Shown here one piece after another: positions 9,656-18,035 of a stretch of DNA of 64,000 nucleotides; position 1 is the stretch's first letter, and each line of letters starts with the position of its first letter. Under the pieces are notes generated by a model that worked only from the letters and a program-made list of their open reading frames with translations, was not told the DNA's origin and made no database searches. The position numbers and the translations under genes are program-made. The DNA is from Paenibacillus rhizosphaerae (GTDB lineage Bacteria; Bacillota; Bacilli; Paenibacillales; Paenibacillaceae). The DNA lies in contig NZ_JACHXJ010000001.1 of the NCBI RefSeq assembly GCF_014192015.1, forward strand, positions 1,889,935 through 1,953,934, in the 5' to 3' direction.

Positions 9656-10561
9656 TTACAGTCGTTGCGATAATTTGCGGAATTGCAGCGGGGAGAGCCC
9701 CTCCCACTTTCGAAAAATGCGGCTAAAGTAGTGCATATCGTTATAGCCAATGACGGAGGCAACCTCCTCAATGCTGAGTGTTGTTTCGCGGAGCAGCTGT
9801 TTGGCCTGCTTATGGCGTAGTGTCTGTAAATATCGATTTGGACCTATACCCATCCGAGCTTTGAATAACCGGCTTAGATAATCCGTATGAACATTCAGAT
9901 AGGAAGCCATTTCTTTCAGTGTCCATGGGTGAGCGCAATTCTTTTCCATCTCATGGACGAGCCTTCTTATGCTCGCCTCATATTTTTGGAAAATTCCTGT
10001 TCGTGACTGTTCCTCCGATGATCGTGCAAGAATTGTAAACATCTGCAGTAACATGCCACGACACGCCATCATATATCCAGCTTTTCGGTCATTCCATTCG
10101 GCGATAACCTCTTCCATCAGATGGATGATGCTAGGTGGTGTATCAATCCCCTCCGGTGGTAAGTCAAGAAGCGGTTGATTCTGAATCACAGGCATGGTGC
10201 AGAATGTCCTCTCCGAGTCGCAAGGCTCCTCGACAATAATATCAGAGTCGCTCCAAACAGAGAGATCTCCGAAAAAATCAAAATGGATCCCGAAAAGCAG
10301 GACATTTGGCTTTGAAATCACTTCAACAGTATGCCATAGGAAAGAAGGAATAAGAAGAATCCGTCCGTTCTCTACAATAACTGTTTTATCTTGTAACGTT
10401 ACACGAATCTTTCCTCGCACGACAAACAACAATTGAAAGTCATAGATCCGACGCGACCAATGGGTTCCGAAATCGCGTTCATGACGCTGTGCCCAGTGCA
10501 CTGTCGGAGCTAGATCTTGGTAGGATGTCTGCCTGTAGAAACCGGCAAAACCTTGATTCAT
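9656..10561 (-). CDS. AraC family transcriptional regulator with N-terminal cupin domain
   Basis: This is a 301-residue one-component sugar regulator. The N-terminal 150 residues form an AraC-type cupin (sequence QLLFVVRGKIRVTLQD and LLIPSFLWHTVEV), expected to bind a sugar ligand. The C-terminal 100 residues carry two helix-turn-helix motifs, including SIEEVASVIGYNDMHYFSRI and ending SPLQFRKLSQRL. The start at 10561 is preceded on the minus strand by AAGGAGA nine bases upstream; the frame is open 24 codons further but without such a site. The gene is divergent from the dioxygenase-like gene at 10783 and probably controls it and the GH43 genes beyond (inference from position). Confidence 0.88.
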   Translation of the reverse strand: MNQGFAGFYRQTSYQDLAPTVHWAQRHERDFGTHWSRRIYDFQLLFVVRGKIRVTLQDKTVIVENGRILLIPSFLWHTVEVISKPNVLLFGIHFDFFGDLSVWSDSDIIVEEPCDSERTFCTMPVIQNQPLLDLPPEGIDTPPSIIHLMEEVIAEWNDRKAGYMMACRGMLLQMFTILARSSEEQSRTGIFQKYEASIRRLVHEMEKNCAHPWTLKEMASYLNVHTDYLSRLFKARMGIGPNRYLQTLRHKQAKQLLRETTLSIEEVASVIGYNDMHYFSRIFRKWEGLSPLQFRKLSQRL

Positions 10562-10782
10562 GGTGGAGTGTCTCCTTCGTTCAGAATAATCCAACTTTTG
10601 ATGGAAGGTTAAATTTGATTTTGATGCTACCATTTATTCGTGTTGATGACAATGATATTTTATATCAAAGTTCAAGATATGATGTGATCGGAAAAGTCCA
10701 CAAACCGTTCGTCATCTTCTAAATACAAGGGCATCAATGGATGGTAAGATCAACGTAAATTTAATGACAAGGAGCCATGAAC

Positions 10783-11610
10783 ATGAATGATACCATACTG
10801 CAAACAGAATTGAATACTGCTTATCCATTAAGCCAAAACCAGTTAGAACAATATGAGAAAGATGGGCACATTTTGCTCAAGGATCTGGCTAGTCCTTCGC
10901 TAATCAGCCATTATAGACCTCTGATCCAAGAAGAAGTAGGAAGATTGAATCGCGAAACGAGACCGCTTGAAGAGAGGGACACGTACGGAAAAGCCTTTTT
11001 ACAGATCCAGAACCTATGGGAACACAGTGAGGCGGTTCGCCCATTCGTTCTTGCGAAACGGTTTGCACAAGTGGCAGCAGAGCTGATGGGAGTGAGCGGA
11101 GTTCGTATGTACCATGATCAAGCTCTTTTTAAAGAGCCAGGCGGTGGACATACACCTTGGCACCAAGATCAAATCTACTGGCCTGTCGACACAAACAAGA
11201 CAATTACACTTTGGATGCCGCTTGTTGATATCCCGGCTGAAGTGGGATCGATGACTTTCGTATCAGGTTCCCACGAGCGAGGGTATATCAGCAAGCTGGA
11301 AATCTCTGATTTATCTCATAAGACATTGACAGATTATATTGAAAAGGAAAACTTGCCGCAAGTGAATTATGGTGGTATGAAAGCAGGTGACGCGACTTTC
11401 CATGCAGGATGGACGCTGCACAGTGCACCTGGAAATCCAACAGCAAATGTGCGGGAAGTCATGACGGTTATTTATGTGGCCGATGGTGTAAAAGTTCTGG
11501 AGCCGGACAGCAATGCAAGGCGCTCTGATCTCAAGAACTGGATGCCTGGTTTGAAACCGGGTGATTTGATTGACAGCCCACTCAATCCGTTGATTTACAG
11601 TAAGAATTGA
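10783..11610 (+). CDS. Phytanoyl-CoA dioxygenase (PhyH) family protein
   Basis: This 275-residue Fe(II)/2-oxoglutarate-dependent oxygenase belongs to the PhyH family. The metal triad is visible: His127 and Asp129 in PWHQDQIYW and His213 in TLHSAPGN, with Arg224 (NVREV) as the probable 2-oxoglutarate anchor. AAGGAG at 10769-10774 fits an ATG at 10783 (8-base gap) better than the in-frame ATG at 10777. Members of this family occur often in Paenibacillus sugar loci with no assigned substrate, where they may oxidise a sugar or a small metabolite. The gene stands alone between an AraC regulator and two GH43 genes. Confidence 0.85.
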   Translation: MNDTILQTELNTAYPLSQNQLEQYEKDGHILLKDLASPSLISHYRPLIQEEVGRLNRETRPLEERDTYGKAFLQIQNLWEHSEAVRPFVLAKRFAQVAAELMGVSGVRMYHDQALFKEPGGGHTPWHQDQIYWPVDTNKTITLWMPLVDIPAEVGSMTFVSGSHERGYISKLEISDLSHKTLTDYIEKENLPQVNYGGMKAGDATFHAGWTLHSAPGNPTANVREVMTVIYVADGVKVLEPDSNARRSDLKNWMPGLKPGDLIDSPLNPLIYSKN

Positions 11611-11722
11611 TGTGTCTTTCATATAGATTGGATCAAAGAAAATCAAGCTCTAACACGGAGGGGTGTTCCGTGGGTCAAGAAATGTAATCGCGACACTTCA
11701 GTATCTATATCATTGATAGTAA

Positions 11723-11759
11723 GGGATGCCGTGACGATTGAACTCGTGAGGGGCATCCC
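11723..11759 (+). terminator. Hairpin after the PhyH-like gene
   Basis: GGGATGCC pairs with GGCATCCC, with an inner TGACG/CGTGA pairing. No long T-run follows, so this may be a weak terminator or an RNA-stabilising hairpin. Confidence 0.45.
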
Positions 11760-11826
11760 ATAGTCCTATAATTTGAACACTGTTAAAGAGGGTATGGCAT
11801 TATAAGATGGGTGGGGGGGCAGCAAA

Positions 11827-13365
11827 ATGGAAACGAATACATTTTTTAAACCGGGCCAAATTTGGCCCGACCTGGAAGGCAATCCGATTCGTTCGCACGG
11901 TGGCGGTATCCTGAAAGACAATGGCGCGTACTATTGGTTTGGCGAAAAAAGGGACGGATTTATTACCTTCCCGGGTATCAGTTGTTACCGCTCTACCGAC
12001 TTGCTAAACTGGGAGCGTTTGGATGACGCGCTAAAGCCGGTAGAAGAAGATGGGCATGATCTTCACCCGAATAGGATCGTTGAACGGCCGAAGGTGATCC
12101 GGAATCCAAGGACCGGACAATATGTGATGTGGATGCATATTGAGAATAAAGATTATAGTCTCGCTCATGCCGGGGTCGCGGTTAGTGATCGGCCGGAAGG
12201 TCCGTACCAGTATATTAGCAGTTGTCGACCTAATGATGAGGAGAGCCGAGATATGACGCTCTATCAGGACGATGACGGGTCGGCGTATCTAATACACGCC
12301 TCTGAGAATAACCAGACTCTGCATATCAATTTACTGTCCGATGATTACCTGTCAATGGAAGGCAAATGGACGCAGGCGTGTGAGGGGCTGTACCGAGAAG
12401 CGCCGGCGGTCTTTAAGCACCGTGACACCTACTATTTGATAGCCTCAGGATGTACGGGTTTCAGTCCTAATGCTTCCTATTATGCGGTTGCTGATTCGAT
12501 GTTAGGGGAGTGGAAAATTCAGGGGTCGATTGCTAGAGGAACCGGAGCTGCAAATACATTTTATTCACAACCGACATTTGCGCTTCCTGTTGAAGATAAA
12601 AATATTGTGATTTTAATGGGAGACCGGTGGCGCTTTCCAAATTTATCGGACACTCGTCATGTATGGCTTCCCATGATATTCGAGGAGAACGGCCTTGCGA
12701 TCGAATGGTTCGATGAATGGAACTTTGAAGAGCGAACTCCTGGCGTTTATGTGGATAAGGCGGAAGGTCCCATAAAACCTGTAAATTACTTCTGCGCTGC
12801 CCAAAAAAATGATGAAACTGATCAGTTTATGCTAGATCAGGGAGATACTGATGAATTAAAGGTTGTTGCTTCTCTTGGCTGGAGTGAGAATAGTCTTCAG
12901 GTCAACCTGCGATTGGAAGGGGAACCGCTGCATTTATATAATTCTAAAGAGCGTATATGGGAACAGGACCACATTTGGATCAGCATTGGCCATTTTCAGT
13001 TCAGCTTCGCGCTGCTTCAGGACGGCAGTTGTTATGCCGTACCCGGTACGCATCTTGATCAACTTGGAATGGGAACATTCTTCTCAAGCGAGGCCACCAA
13101 GCATATGTGCGGTCATTGGTTGCATACCGAAGGTGGTTTTCAGGTTGTATTATCAATTGGCCGCCAAGCAGCGCCTCTGCCTGAACTTTCAACGGGTACA
13201 GAGTTACCAGTGTCCATCGCTGTAGTTCGTCATACCGTTTCTCATAACAAAAAAGCTAGAGTTTTTGCACCGGCGGGATGGGTTTGGGGAGACCCGAGAA
13301 CGTACTTCAGGGCCGTGCTGCAGTATCATTCTAATACGAAGGAGTGTCTTTTATGTCGTCAGTAA
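11827..13365 (+). CDS. GH43-type glycoside hydrolase with C-terminal carbohydrate-binding-like domain
   Basis: This 512-residue protein begins with a five-bladed propeller of the GH43/GH32 fold (residues 1-300). Signature pieces are GGGILKDNGAYYWFGE, AVSDRPEGPYQY, LYQDDDGSAYLI and, carrying a likely catalytic Glu, YREAPAVFKHRDTYYLIAS. The layout resembles the galactan-acting GH43 subgroup more than arabinanases, but that is a tentative call. Residues about 320-510 look like a beta-sandwich (DOMON/CBM9-like) unit. There is no signal peptide, so it probably acts on imported oligosaccharides. A purine-rich site (GGGGGG) precedes the ATG. Its last 13 bases overlap the next gene, showing translational coupling. 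Confidence 0.82.
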   Translation: METNTFFKPGQIWPDLEGNPIRSHGGGILKDNGAYYWFGEKRDGFITFPGISCYRSTDLLNWERLDDALKPVEEDGHDLHPNRIVERPKVIRNPRTGQYVMWMHIENKDYSLAHAGVAVSDRPEGPYQYISSCRPNDEESRDMTLYQDDDGSAYLIHASENNQTLHINLLSDDYLSMEGKWTQACEGLYREAPAVFKHRDTYYLIASGCTGFSPNASYYAVADSMLGEWKIQGSIARGTGAANTFYSQPTFALPVEDKNIVILMGDRWRFPNLSDTRHVWLPMIFEENGLAIEWFDEWNFEERTPGVYVDKAEGPIKPVNYFCAAQKNDETDQFMLDQGDTDELKVVASLGWSENSLQVNLRLEGEPLHLYNSKERIWEQDHIWISIGHFQFSFALLQDGSCYAVPGTHLDQLGMGTFFSSEATKHMCGHWLHTEGGFQVVLSIGRQAAPLPELSTGTELPVSIAVVRHTVSHNKKARVFAPAGWVWGDPRTYFRAVLQYHSNTKECLLCRQ

Positions 13366-14327
13366 ATATATCTAATCCGGTGTTCACGCCGGTGTTTGCA
13401 GATCCAACCGTCATCTACGAGTCTGGCGATGGACTGTATGCTTATGCAACCGCGGATGATCGAGGTGATGGTCGCGGGCAACGTCTGATTCCGATTTTGA
13501 AAACGGTAAACGGGAGTGATTGGGAGGACGTTGGCGACGCCTTCGAGACTAGACCAGCATGGATTCCGAAGGGAGCTGGAATCTGGGCACCGGATATTTC
13601 ACGAAAACACGGAAAATATCTCCTCTTCTATTCGATTGCAGTTTGGGGCGACCATGAAATTCCGGCAATTGGTGTGGCTGTCTCCGATAAGCCGGAGGGT
13701 CCGTTCGTTGACAAAGGTCCTATCATTCGCAGTATGGATATTGGCGTATACAATTCGATTGACCCCATGCATTTTATCGATGATGACGGTTCCTCGTATT
13801 TGATTTGGGGAAGTTTTAATGGAATTTACGGCATTCCGCTAAGCCAGGACGGTCTAAGCAAAATTGGGGAGAAGTTTCTGCTGGCTGGCGACGCTTATGA
13901 AGCCGCACATATCATTAAACGGGACGGTTACTACTACTTTTTCGGCTCACGGGGAACCTGCTGCGACGGGGCACTAAGTACCTATCATGTGTGTGTAGGA
14001 CGTTCTTCCAGCCTGTTTGGGCCTTATCATGATAAAGAAGGAAAGGAGCTAACACAGAATGGTGGAACACTCGTTATCAAAGGCGAATTATCAGAACCTG
14101 TAGGGTCAAATGATATTGTTGGACCAGGACACCATTCGGTTTTTACCGATACAACAGGACAAGATTGGATGGTGTACCATGCCATTGAGGCCGTTCAGCC
14201 TTACCTGCCGAATGGTGCTCCGAGACGCCCTCTCTTCATGGATCCAATGATTTGGGAGGACGGATGGCCGTTTATTAAAGGATTCAGGCCGAATTTGCAC
14301 GAACAGCCCGGTCCAGTACTGGACTAA
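13353..14327 (+). CDS. GH43 family glycoside hydrolase (arabinanase/xylosidase-like)
   Basis: This 324-residue protein is a compact GH43 propeller. The likely catalytic base is the Asp in VFADPTVIYE (about residue 15), the pKa-modulating Asp lies in NSIDPMHFIDDDGSSYLIW, and the general acid Glu is in AYEAAHIIKRDGYYYFFG. Glycine-rich blade motifs such as GIGVAVSDKPEGPF are intact. The ATG at 13353 has AAGGAG eight bases upstream; a GTG at 13344 in frame is too close to that site. It overlaps the preceding GH43 gene, so both are made together, presumably to trim side-chain pentoses or galactose from imported oligosaccharides. There is no signal peptide. Confidence 0.87.
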   Translation: MSSVNISNPVFTPVFADPTVIYESGDGLYAYATADDRGDGRGQRLIPILKTVNGSDWEDVGDAFETRPAWIPKGAGIWAPDISRKHGKYLLFYSIAVWGDHEIPAIGVAVSDKPEGPFVDKGPIIRSMDIGVYNSIDPMHFIDDDGSSYLIWGSFNGIYGIPLSQDGLSKIGEKFLLAGDAYEAAHIIKRDGYYYFFGSRGTCCDGALSTYHVCVGRSSSLFGPYHDKEGKELTQNGGTLVIKGELSEPVGSNDIVGPGHHSVFTDTTGQDWMVYHAIEAVQPYLPNGAPRRPLFMDPMIWEDGWPFIKGFRPNLHEQPGPVLD

Positions 14328-14329
14328 GC

Positions 14330-14539
14330 CTGCTGGTTAGTCGGATCGCCAAAGCCAGTAAGAAAAACGGTGCGGCCGAATTAACGTTTACGCCGGAATA
14401 CGGACCTCCAGGCTATCTCCATACCTTGCCGTTCACCAATCAACCGGTCACAGATTTGTGGAAATTTTGCCAATGGACCGTAGAAATGTACCATGAAAGT
14501 TTCGAGCAATGTATGGCCTCGGTAGTGAAGTCGACGTAG
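14330..14539 (+). pseudogene. C-terminal remnant of a sugar isomerase/epimerase (xylose-isomerase-like barrel)
   Basis: Right after the GH43 stop, another frame encodes about 69 residues with no start: SRIAKASKKNGAAELTFTPE, then GPPGYLHTLPFT and a D-L-W-x(5)-W pattern. This is the usual C-terminal signature of the AP-endonuclease-2/xylose-isomerase-like family. The N-terminal two-thirds is missing, so it is a deletion remnant. An intact family member lies on the other strand at 14768-15532. Confidence 0.55.
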
Positions 14540-14716
14540 TGGGACATACTTCAGCATATGTTGAAGCGCTTACCTTGCCTAAATAGCCGAATAGTGGTAC
14601 AGGAATCTACATAAACCACCATTCTCTTTTCAACCCAATGGAGATATGATGAGCATATTTATCGAAGGTATCCATGATGCACATCCTATGGATGAAAACA
14701 AGTGACAACGCAGATA

Positions 14717-14737
14717 GCCCGCTAATTCATAGCGGGC
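14717..14737. other. Short GC-rich hairpin
   Basis: GCCCGCT pairs with AGCGGGC around a 7-base loop, between the remnant and the minus-strand isomerase stop. No T-run on either strand, so a terminator role is unsure. Confidence 0.35.
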
Positions 14738-14767
14738 CTTGGAATCGTCGTTGCAGCGGGGAAGTGA

Positions 14768-15532
14768 TTAAAACCCGTTTTCGCGGAAAAATTCAAGGCA
14801 GAGCCTCGCACTTTCCAAAGAGGATGATGCAAACTCTTCTTGCTCGACGATGAAGTACTGAATTCCTGATGCCTCTGCAATATTGAGGACGCTTTTCAAA
14901 TCGACTGAACCTTTCCCAACTTCGGTATCCTTGTGACCATCTGCGAAATCTTTAAAGTGTGCAAGGGGCACGCGGCCAGCATATTTTTTTACATATTCAG
15001 CTGGAGTAAAGCCTGCAAAATGTACCCAGCCGAGATCAAACTCGGCGAACAAGTACTCCGCGGGGACGATTTCCAGCAAGTGATCGATGACTGGTTTGCC
15101 ACCTACCAACTTGAACTCAAAATCATGGTTGTGATAGCCGAATTTCAGACCGGCATCCGTAACTTGCTTGCCTGTTTGCTCCAAAATATTGGCTAATTGT
15201 TTCACGTCGGCTTCTGTTGGAGTATCCGGCAGCGGCGACCAAGGCACCACAATGTATTCCAGACCTATTTCCTTAGCGTATTCAATTTGTTTGTTCAGAT
15301 CGGCCGACAACTTGTCGTGTTCCCTAAAATTTAAGCCAATATGAGCAGACGGTGCTTTCAAGTTCAGCTCTTCGAGTAAAGCCCTTATCTCCTTTGCAGG
15401 TGTTTCGAAAAATCCAGCGAATTCAACGGCCTGATAGCCCATCTCTGCAACTTTTCGAATCGTGCCCAGAAAATCCTTCTCGGTTTGGTCTCTCAACGTA
15501 TACAATTGAATGCCGACAATGGGTTTGGTCAT
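14768..15532 (-). CDS. Sugar phosphate isomerase/epimerase family protein (xylose-isomerase-like TIM barrel)
   Basis: This 254-residue protein of the AP-endonuclease-2 fold probably isomerises or epimerises a sugar or inositol-type intermediate. The start at 15532 has TAGGAGG seven bases upstream. The open frame continues 40 codons further but lacks a second site. Motifs: VGIQLYTLRDQ at the N-terminus, YHNHDFEF (metal site, near residue 150), FAEFDLGW (near 180), HFKDF (near 210) and the metal-binding Glu in FIVEQEEF near the C-terminus. It is divergent from an AraC regulator gene, which likely controls it. Relatives are annotated as hydroxypyruvate isomerase-like or IolE/IolI-like; the exact substrate is unknown. 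Confidence 0.85.
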   Translation of the reverse strand: MTKPIVGIQLYTLRDQTEKDFLGTIRKVAEMGYQAVEFAGFFETPAKEIRALLEELNLKAPSAHIGLNFREHDKLSADLNKQIEYAKEIGLEYIVVPWSPLPDTPTEADVKQLANILEQTGKQVTDAGLKFGYHNHDFEFKLVGGKPVIDHLLEIVPAEYLFAEFDLGWVHFAGFTPAEYVKKYAGRVPLAHFKDFADGHKDTEVGKGSVDLKSVLNIAEASGIQYFIVEQEEFASSSLESARLCLEFFRENGF

Positions 15533-15698
15533 TTTTATTCCTCCTAAGTGATTAACTACATGTGAACTTTCTAATTTTAGTAGATACGTCGACCGACGTT
15601 CATCAGATTTCATTGTAGAGAAGATATAAGGAAAGCTCGATAGCATATCCAACTGATTAATTGACGTATTCGACTAAAATCTTGGAGGTTGAGCGATA

Positions 15699-16499
15699 TT
15701 GCTAGTTCTAGGGAGATATGGATTTAAAATAAAGAATGATCTGGGATTTACAATCGATCGGCCGAGGCGGAGCGGAGAATTTTTATTTATTCGCTTTCGC
15801 ACCCCTGTATATATTCAACTGGCAAACGTGAAGAGTGTGACGGATCCAGGCTCCTGGATATTATTCACGCCGGAGTTTCCACATAGATTTCATTCGCCGG
15901 ATTCACCGGTCATTACGGATTGGTTTTATTTCTTTGGAAAGGATAATGCTGCAATAAAAAGACTTCTGGAGCGTCTCTCCATACCGCTCAATCAGCTGAA
16001 TGCATCGCGCAAAGGGAGCGACGTAATGGGAAAGGCTTTTGAAGCGCTATGCCAGAATACACTTCTCAGCGATTTAGAGGGTGAGGTATGGAGAAGCGGA
16101 TGGCTGCTGCAGTTTTTGGCTAACTTACCAACTTCGGGCGCACATAAAGGGAAGCTGCCAACGAGGATGGTCAACCGCCAGACGTTGGAGCAGCTGCAGT
16201 ATATCCGTACAGTACTTTACCAAACACCAGAGGCCAAGTGGTCCGTTAGCGAAATGGCCCAAAGAGCCAGTCTCAGCACGTCACGTTTCTCAGCCGTATA
16301 TAAGGCAGCATTTCGGGTTTCACCCGGCAGAGACCTGATTAAGGCTCGCGTGGAAAAAGCACGGTATTTACTGACGAATCAGTCTCTGTCTGTCAAGCAG
16401 GTTGCTGAGATGGCAGGCTATGAAAGCGAGTGCCACTTTATACGCCAATTTAAAACGGAGACAGGAACGACGCCCGGACATTTTGCGCTTGAAACTTAA
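15699..16499 (+). CDS. AraC family transcriptional regulator
   Basis: This 266-residue regulator has an N-terminal cupin-like ligand domain of about 150 residues (GSWILFTPEFPHRFHSPD) and C-terminal tandem helix-turn-helix motifs (WSVSEMAQRASLSTSRFSAV and SVKQVAEMAGYESECHFIRQ), ending TPGHFALET. No ATG is available near the N-terminus; a TTG at 15699 with GGAGG ten bases upstream (15684-15688) is the probable start. It is divergent from the isomerase-like gene, with 166 bp between them holding both promoters. Confidence 0.87.
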   Translation: MLVLGRYGFKIKNDLGFTIDRPRRSGEFLFIRFRTPVYIQLANVKSVTDPGSWILFTPEFPHRFHSPDSPVITDWFYFFGKDNAAIKRLLERLSIPLNQLNASRKGSDVMGKAFEALCQNTLLSDLEGEVWRSGWLLQFLANLPTSGAHKGKLPTRMVNRQTLEQLQYIRTVLYQTPEAKWSVSEMAQRASLSTSRFSAVYKAAFRVSPGRDLIKARVEKARYLLTNQSLSVKQVAEMAGYESECHFIRQFKTETGTTPGHFALET

Positions 16500-16729
16500 G
16501 GCATAATAATTTATTTTTATAATGGTGTGATACCTATTAATCTATCAAACTTTTATATATCAACATTTTTGCTGGTTTTTCTTTCTATATATTTTTACTT
16601 CTTGCATTCCGAAATATTGGCGGTTCTGAACTGTCGCAAAACCGATGCACTTTTAAGATTAAAGTTGACAGATTCGTTGCGTCTATGGTTCAAAATTAGT
16701 AATTGATATAAATAAAGTGAGGAAAAAAC

Positions 16730-17281
16730 ATGAAATGGGTTGAGTCTATAAAGAATTATACTGCTTGCAATGAACAAGAAAAAAAGGATAAAGCAATAAT
16801 TTTAAATTGTTTGGAGATATTTGAAGATGTTCTTACTAGAGAAAACGAAATCGCTCATATAACGAGTTCTGCTTTTATAGTAAATAGAGAGAGAAATAAA
16901 GCTTTAATGGTACATCATAATATATTTAATTCCTGGTCTTGGACAGGAGGTCATGCAGATGGAGAAGAAGATTTATTACAGGTTGCATTAAAGGAAGCTA
17001 AAGAAGAAACAGGAGTACGAAACTTTAGATCTGTTAGTAATGATATTTTATCCATGGATATCTTACCTGTACTTGGACATGAGAAAAGAGGGAAATACGT
17101 CGCCCCACATTTACATTTGTCCGTTGCTTATTTATTGGAGTGCGACGAGAATGAGCCACTATTTATAAAAAAGGATGAGAACAGTGGTGTTCAGTGGGTA
17201 CCGTTCGAAGATATAGAGAAATATTCTAACGAACCCCAAATGAAAGAAATATATAGTAAAATAATATCTAAAATTCTTTGA
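16730..17281 (+). CDS. Nudix hydrolase
   Basis: This 183-residue protein has a complete Nudix box starting at GGHADGEEDL (near residue 72) and running through KEAKEETGV, the Mg-binding helix that hydrolyses nucleoside diphosphates linked to another group. The N-terminal 40 residues (WVESIKNYTACNEQEKKDK) match the extra helix found in the 'NUDIX after HTH' style of stand-alone enzyme. A GTGAGG site precedes the ATG at 16730. Base composition is clearly more AT-rich than the sugar genes around it, similar to the cassette genes after 34.8 kb, which hints at acquisition. A perfect 30-base hairpin follows. Confidence 0.87.
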   Translation: MKWVESIKNYTACNEQEKKDKAIILNCLEIFEDVLTRENEIAHITSSAFIVNRERNKALMVHHNIFNSWSWTGGHADGEEDLLQVALKEAKEETGVRNFRSVSNDILSMDILPVLGHEKRGKYVAPHLHLSVAYLLECDENEPLFIKKDENSGVQWVPFEDIEKYSNEPQMKEIYSKIISKIL

Positions 17282-17315
17282 GACATTTGTGTTAAGGTTA
17301 TGGGCTAATATTTCA

Positions 17316-17345
17316 CATAGAGGGCGCTTCTAAGCGTCCTCTATG
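17316..17345 (+). terminator. Strong hairpin after the Nudix gene
   Basis: CATAGAGG-CGCTT pairs with AAGCG-CCTCTATG across a 2-base loop, with one G-T pair. The T-run is poor. Confidence 0.6.
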
Positions 17346-17530
17346 CTTGTCTGGGCTCCCTCACAGAGGCGAGAGAGCCACTTGTGGCTCAGTCAATTGT
17401 AAGCGGACCGTGGGGAGCATTGAGGAGTTGGTTGACTCATCGAAGACAATGGGACCTTTGATCTTATGGGCTATGAGAGTGAACTAATTAGCATGCCCAA
17501 AAGGTCTGTCTGCGTGGGGGAAGAGGGAAA

Positions 17531-17647
17531 TTGATTCATTTTTACGAGGTAGTAAATGGACAATGCCTGGCCAAAACGACTACGACTCCTGAAGACTATC
17601 TTCAGGATTTGGAACTTTTCCAGATGATCATGGACGAGCTCAAATAA
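17531..17647 (+). CDS. Possible 38-residue small protein
   Basis: A TTG at 17531 follows GAGGG closely and opens a frame ending at 17645-17647. The product is acidic and partly helical (TTPEDYLQDLELFQMIMDEL). The ribosome binding site is very close to the start, so translation is uncertain. No family was recognised. The rest of 17346-17970 holds only short broken frames, which suggests a region of decayed sequence. Confidence 0.3.
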   Translation: MIHFYEVVNGQCLAKTTTTPEDYLQDLELFQMIMDELK

Positions 17648-17742
17648 CAATAATTAGAACGATTTCGTATATAGATCTAATTATGTTCACGGTGAAACAC
17701 TGATTTATTGATCATTAGCGTTCATTGAATTACCGTGAAAAA

Positions 17743-17765
17743 GGCCACCGATTACTTCGGTGGCC
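17743..17765 (+). terminator. Hairpin with 8-bp GC stem
   Basis: GGCCACCG pairs with CGGTGGCC around ATTACTT, followed by ATCTCTGCTTGTT. It could terminate the small frame at 17531. Confidence 0.5.
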
Positions 17766-17970
17766 ATCTCTGCTTGTTAGGAGGGTTTTGTAATAGTCAT
17801 TGAACCGGATTATAAAGCGTTGGCAACCACCCGTTTATTATGAACCCGGGACAAGTTGAACTAATTAAAGGAAATGGTTATTGCCAGTATAAGGGAAATT
17901 ATCAAAGTCAAATTTCCGTTGGACTAGCTGAATTACCAAACACTTGCATGCTGTCGTATCATCTATATAA

Positions 17971-18013
17971 CCGCAAAACCCGAACCTTTGAGAAACAGGT
18001 CGGGGTTTTGCGG
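17971..18013 (-). terminator. Terminator of the GH16 operon
   Basis: CCGCAAAACCCGAAC pairs with GTCGGGGTTTTGCGG (one mismatch) 23 bp past the minus-strand stop at 18036. Confidence 0.6.
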
Positions 18014-18035
18014 TTTATCAGAAAATTGCTTTCTA

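Noticed and set aside
14561..14574. TTGAAGCGCTTACC as a CcpA cre site
   Set aside because: A fair match to the consensus, but it lies downstream of a pseudogene and 950 bp from the nearest suitable promoter, so I would not claim it.
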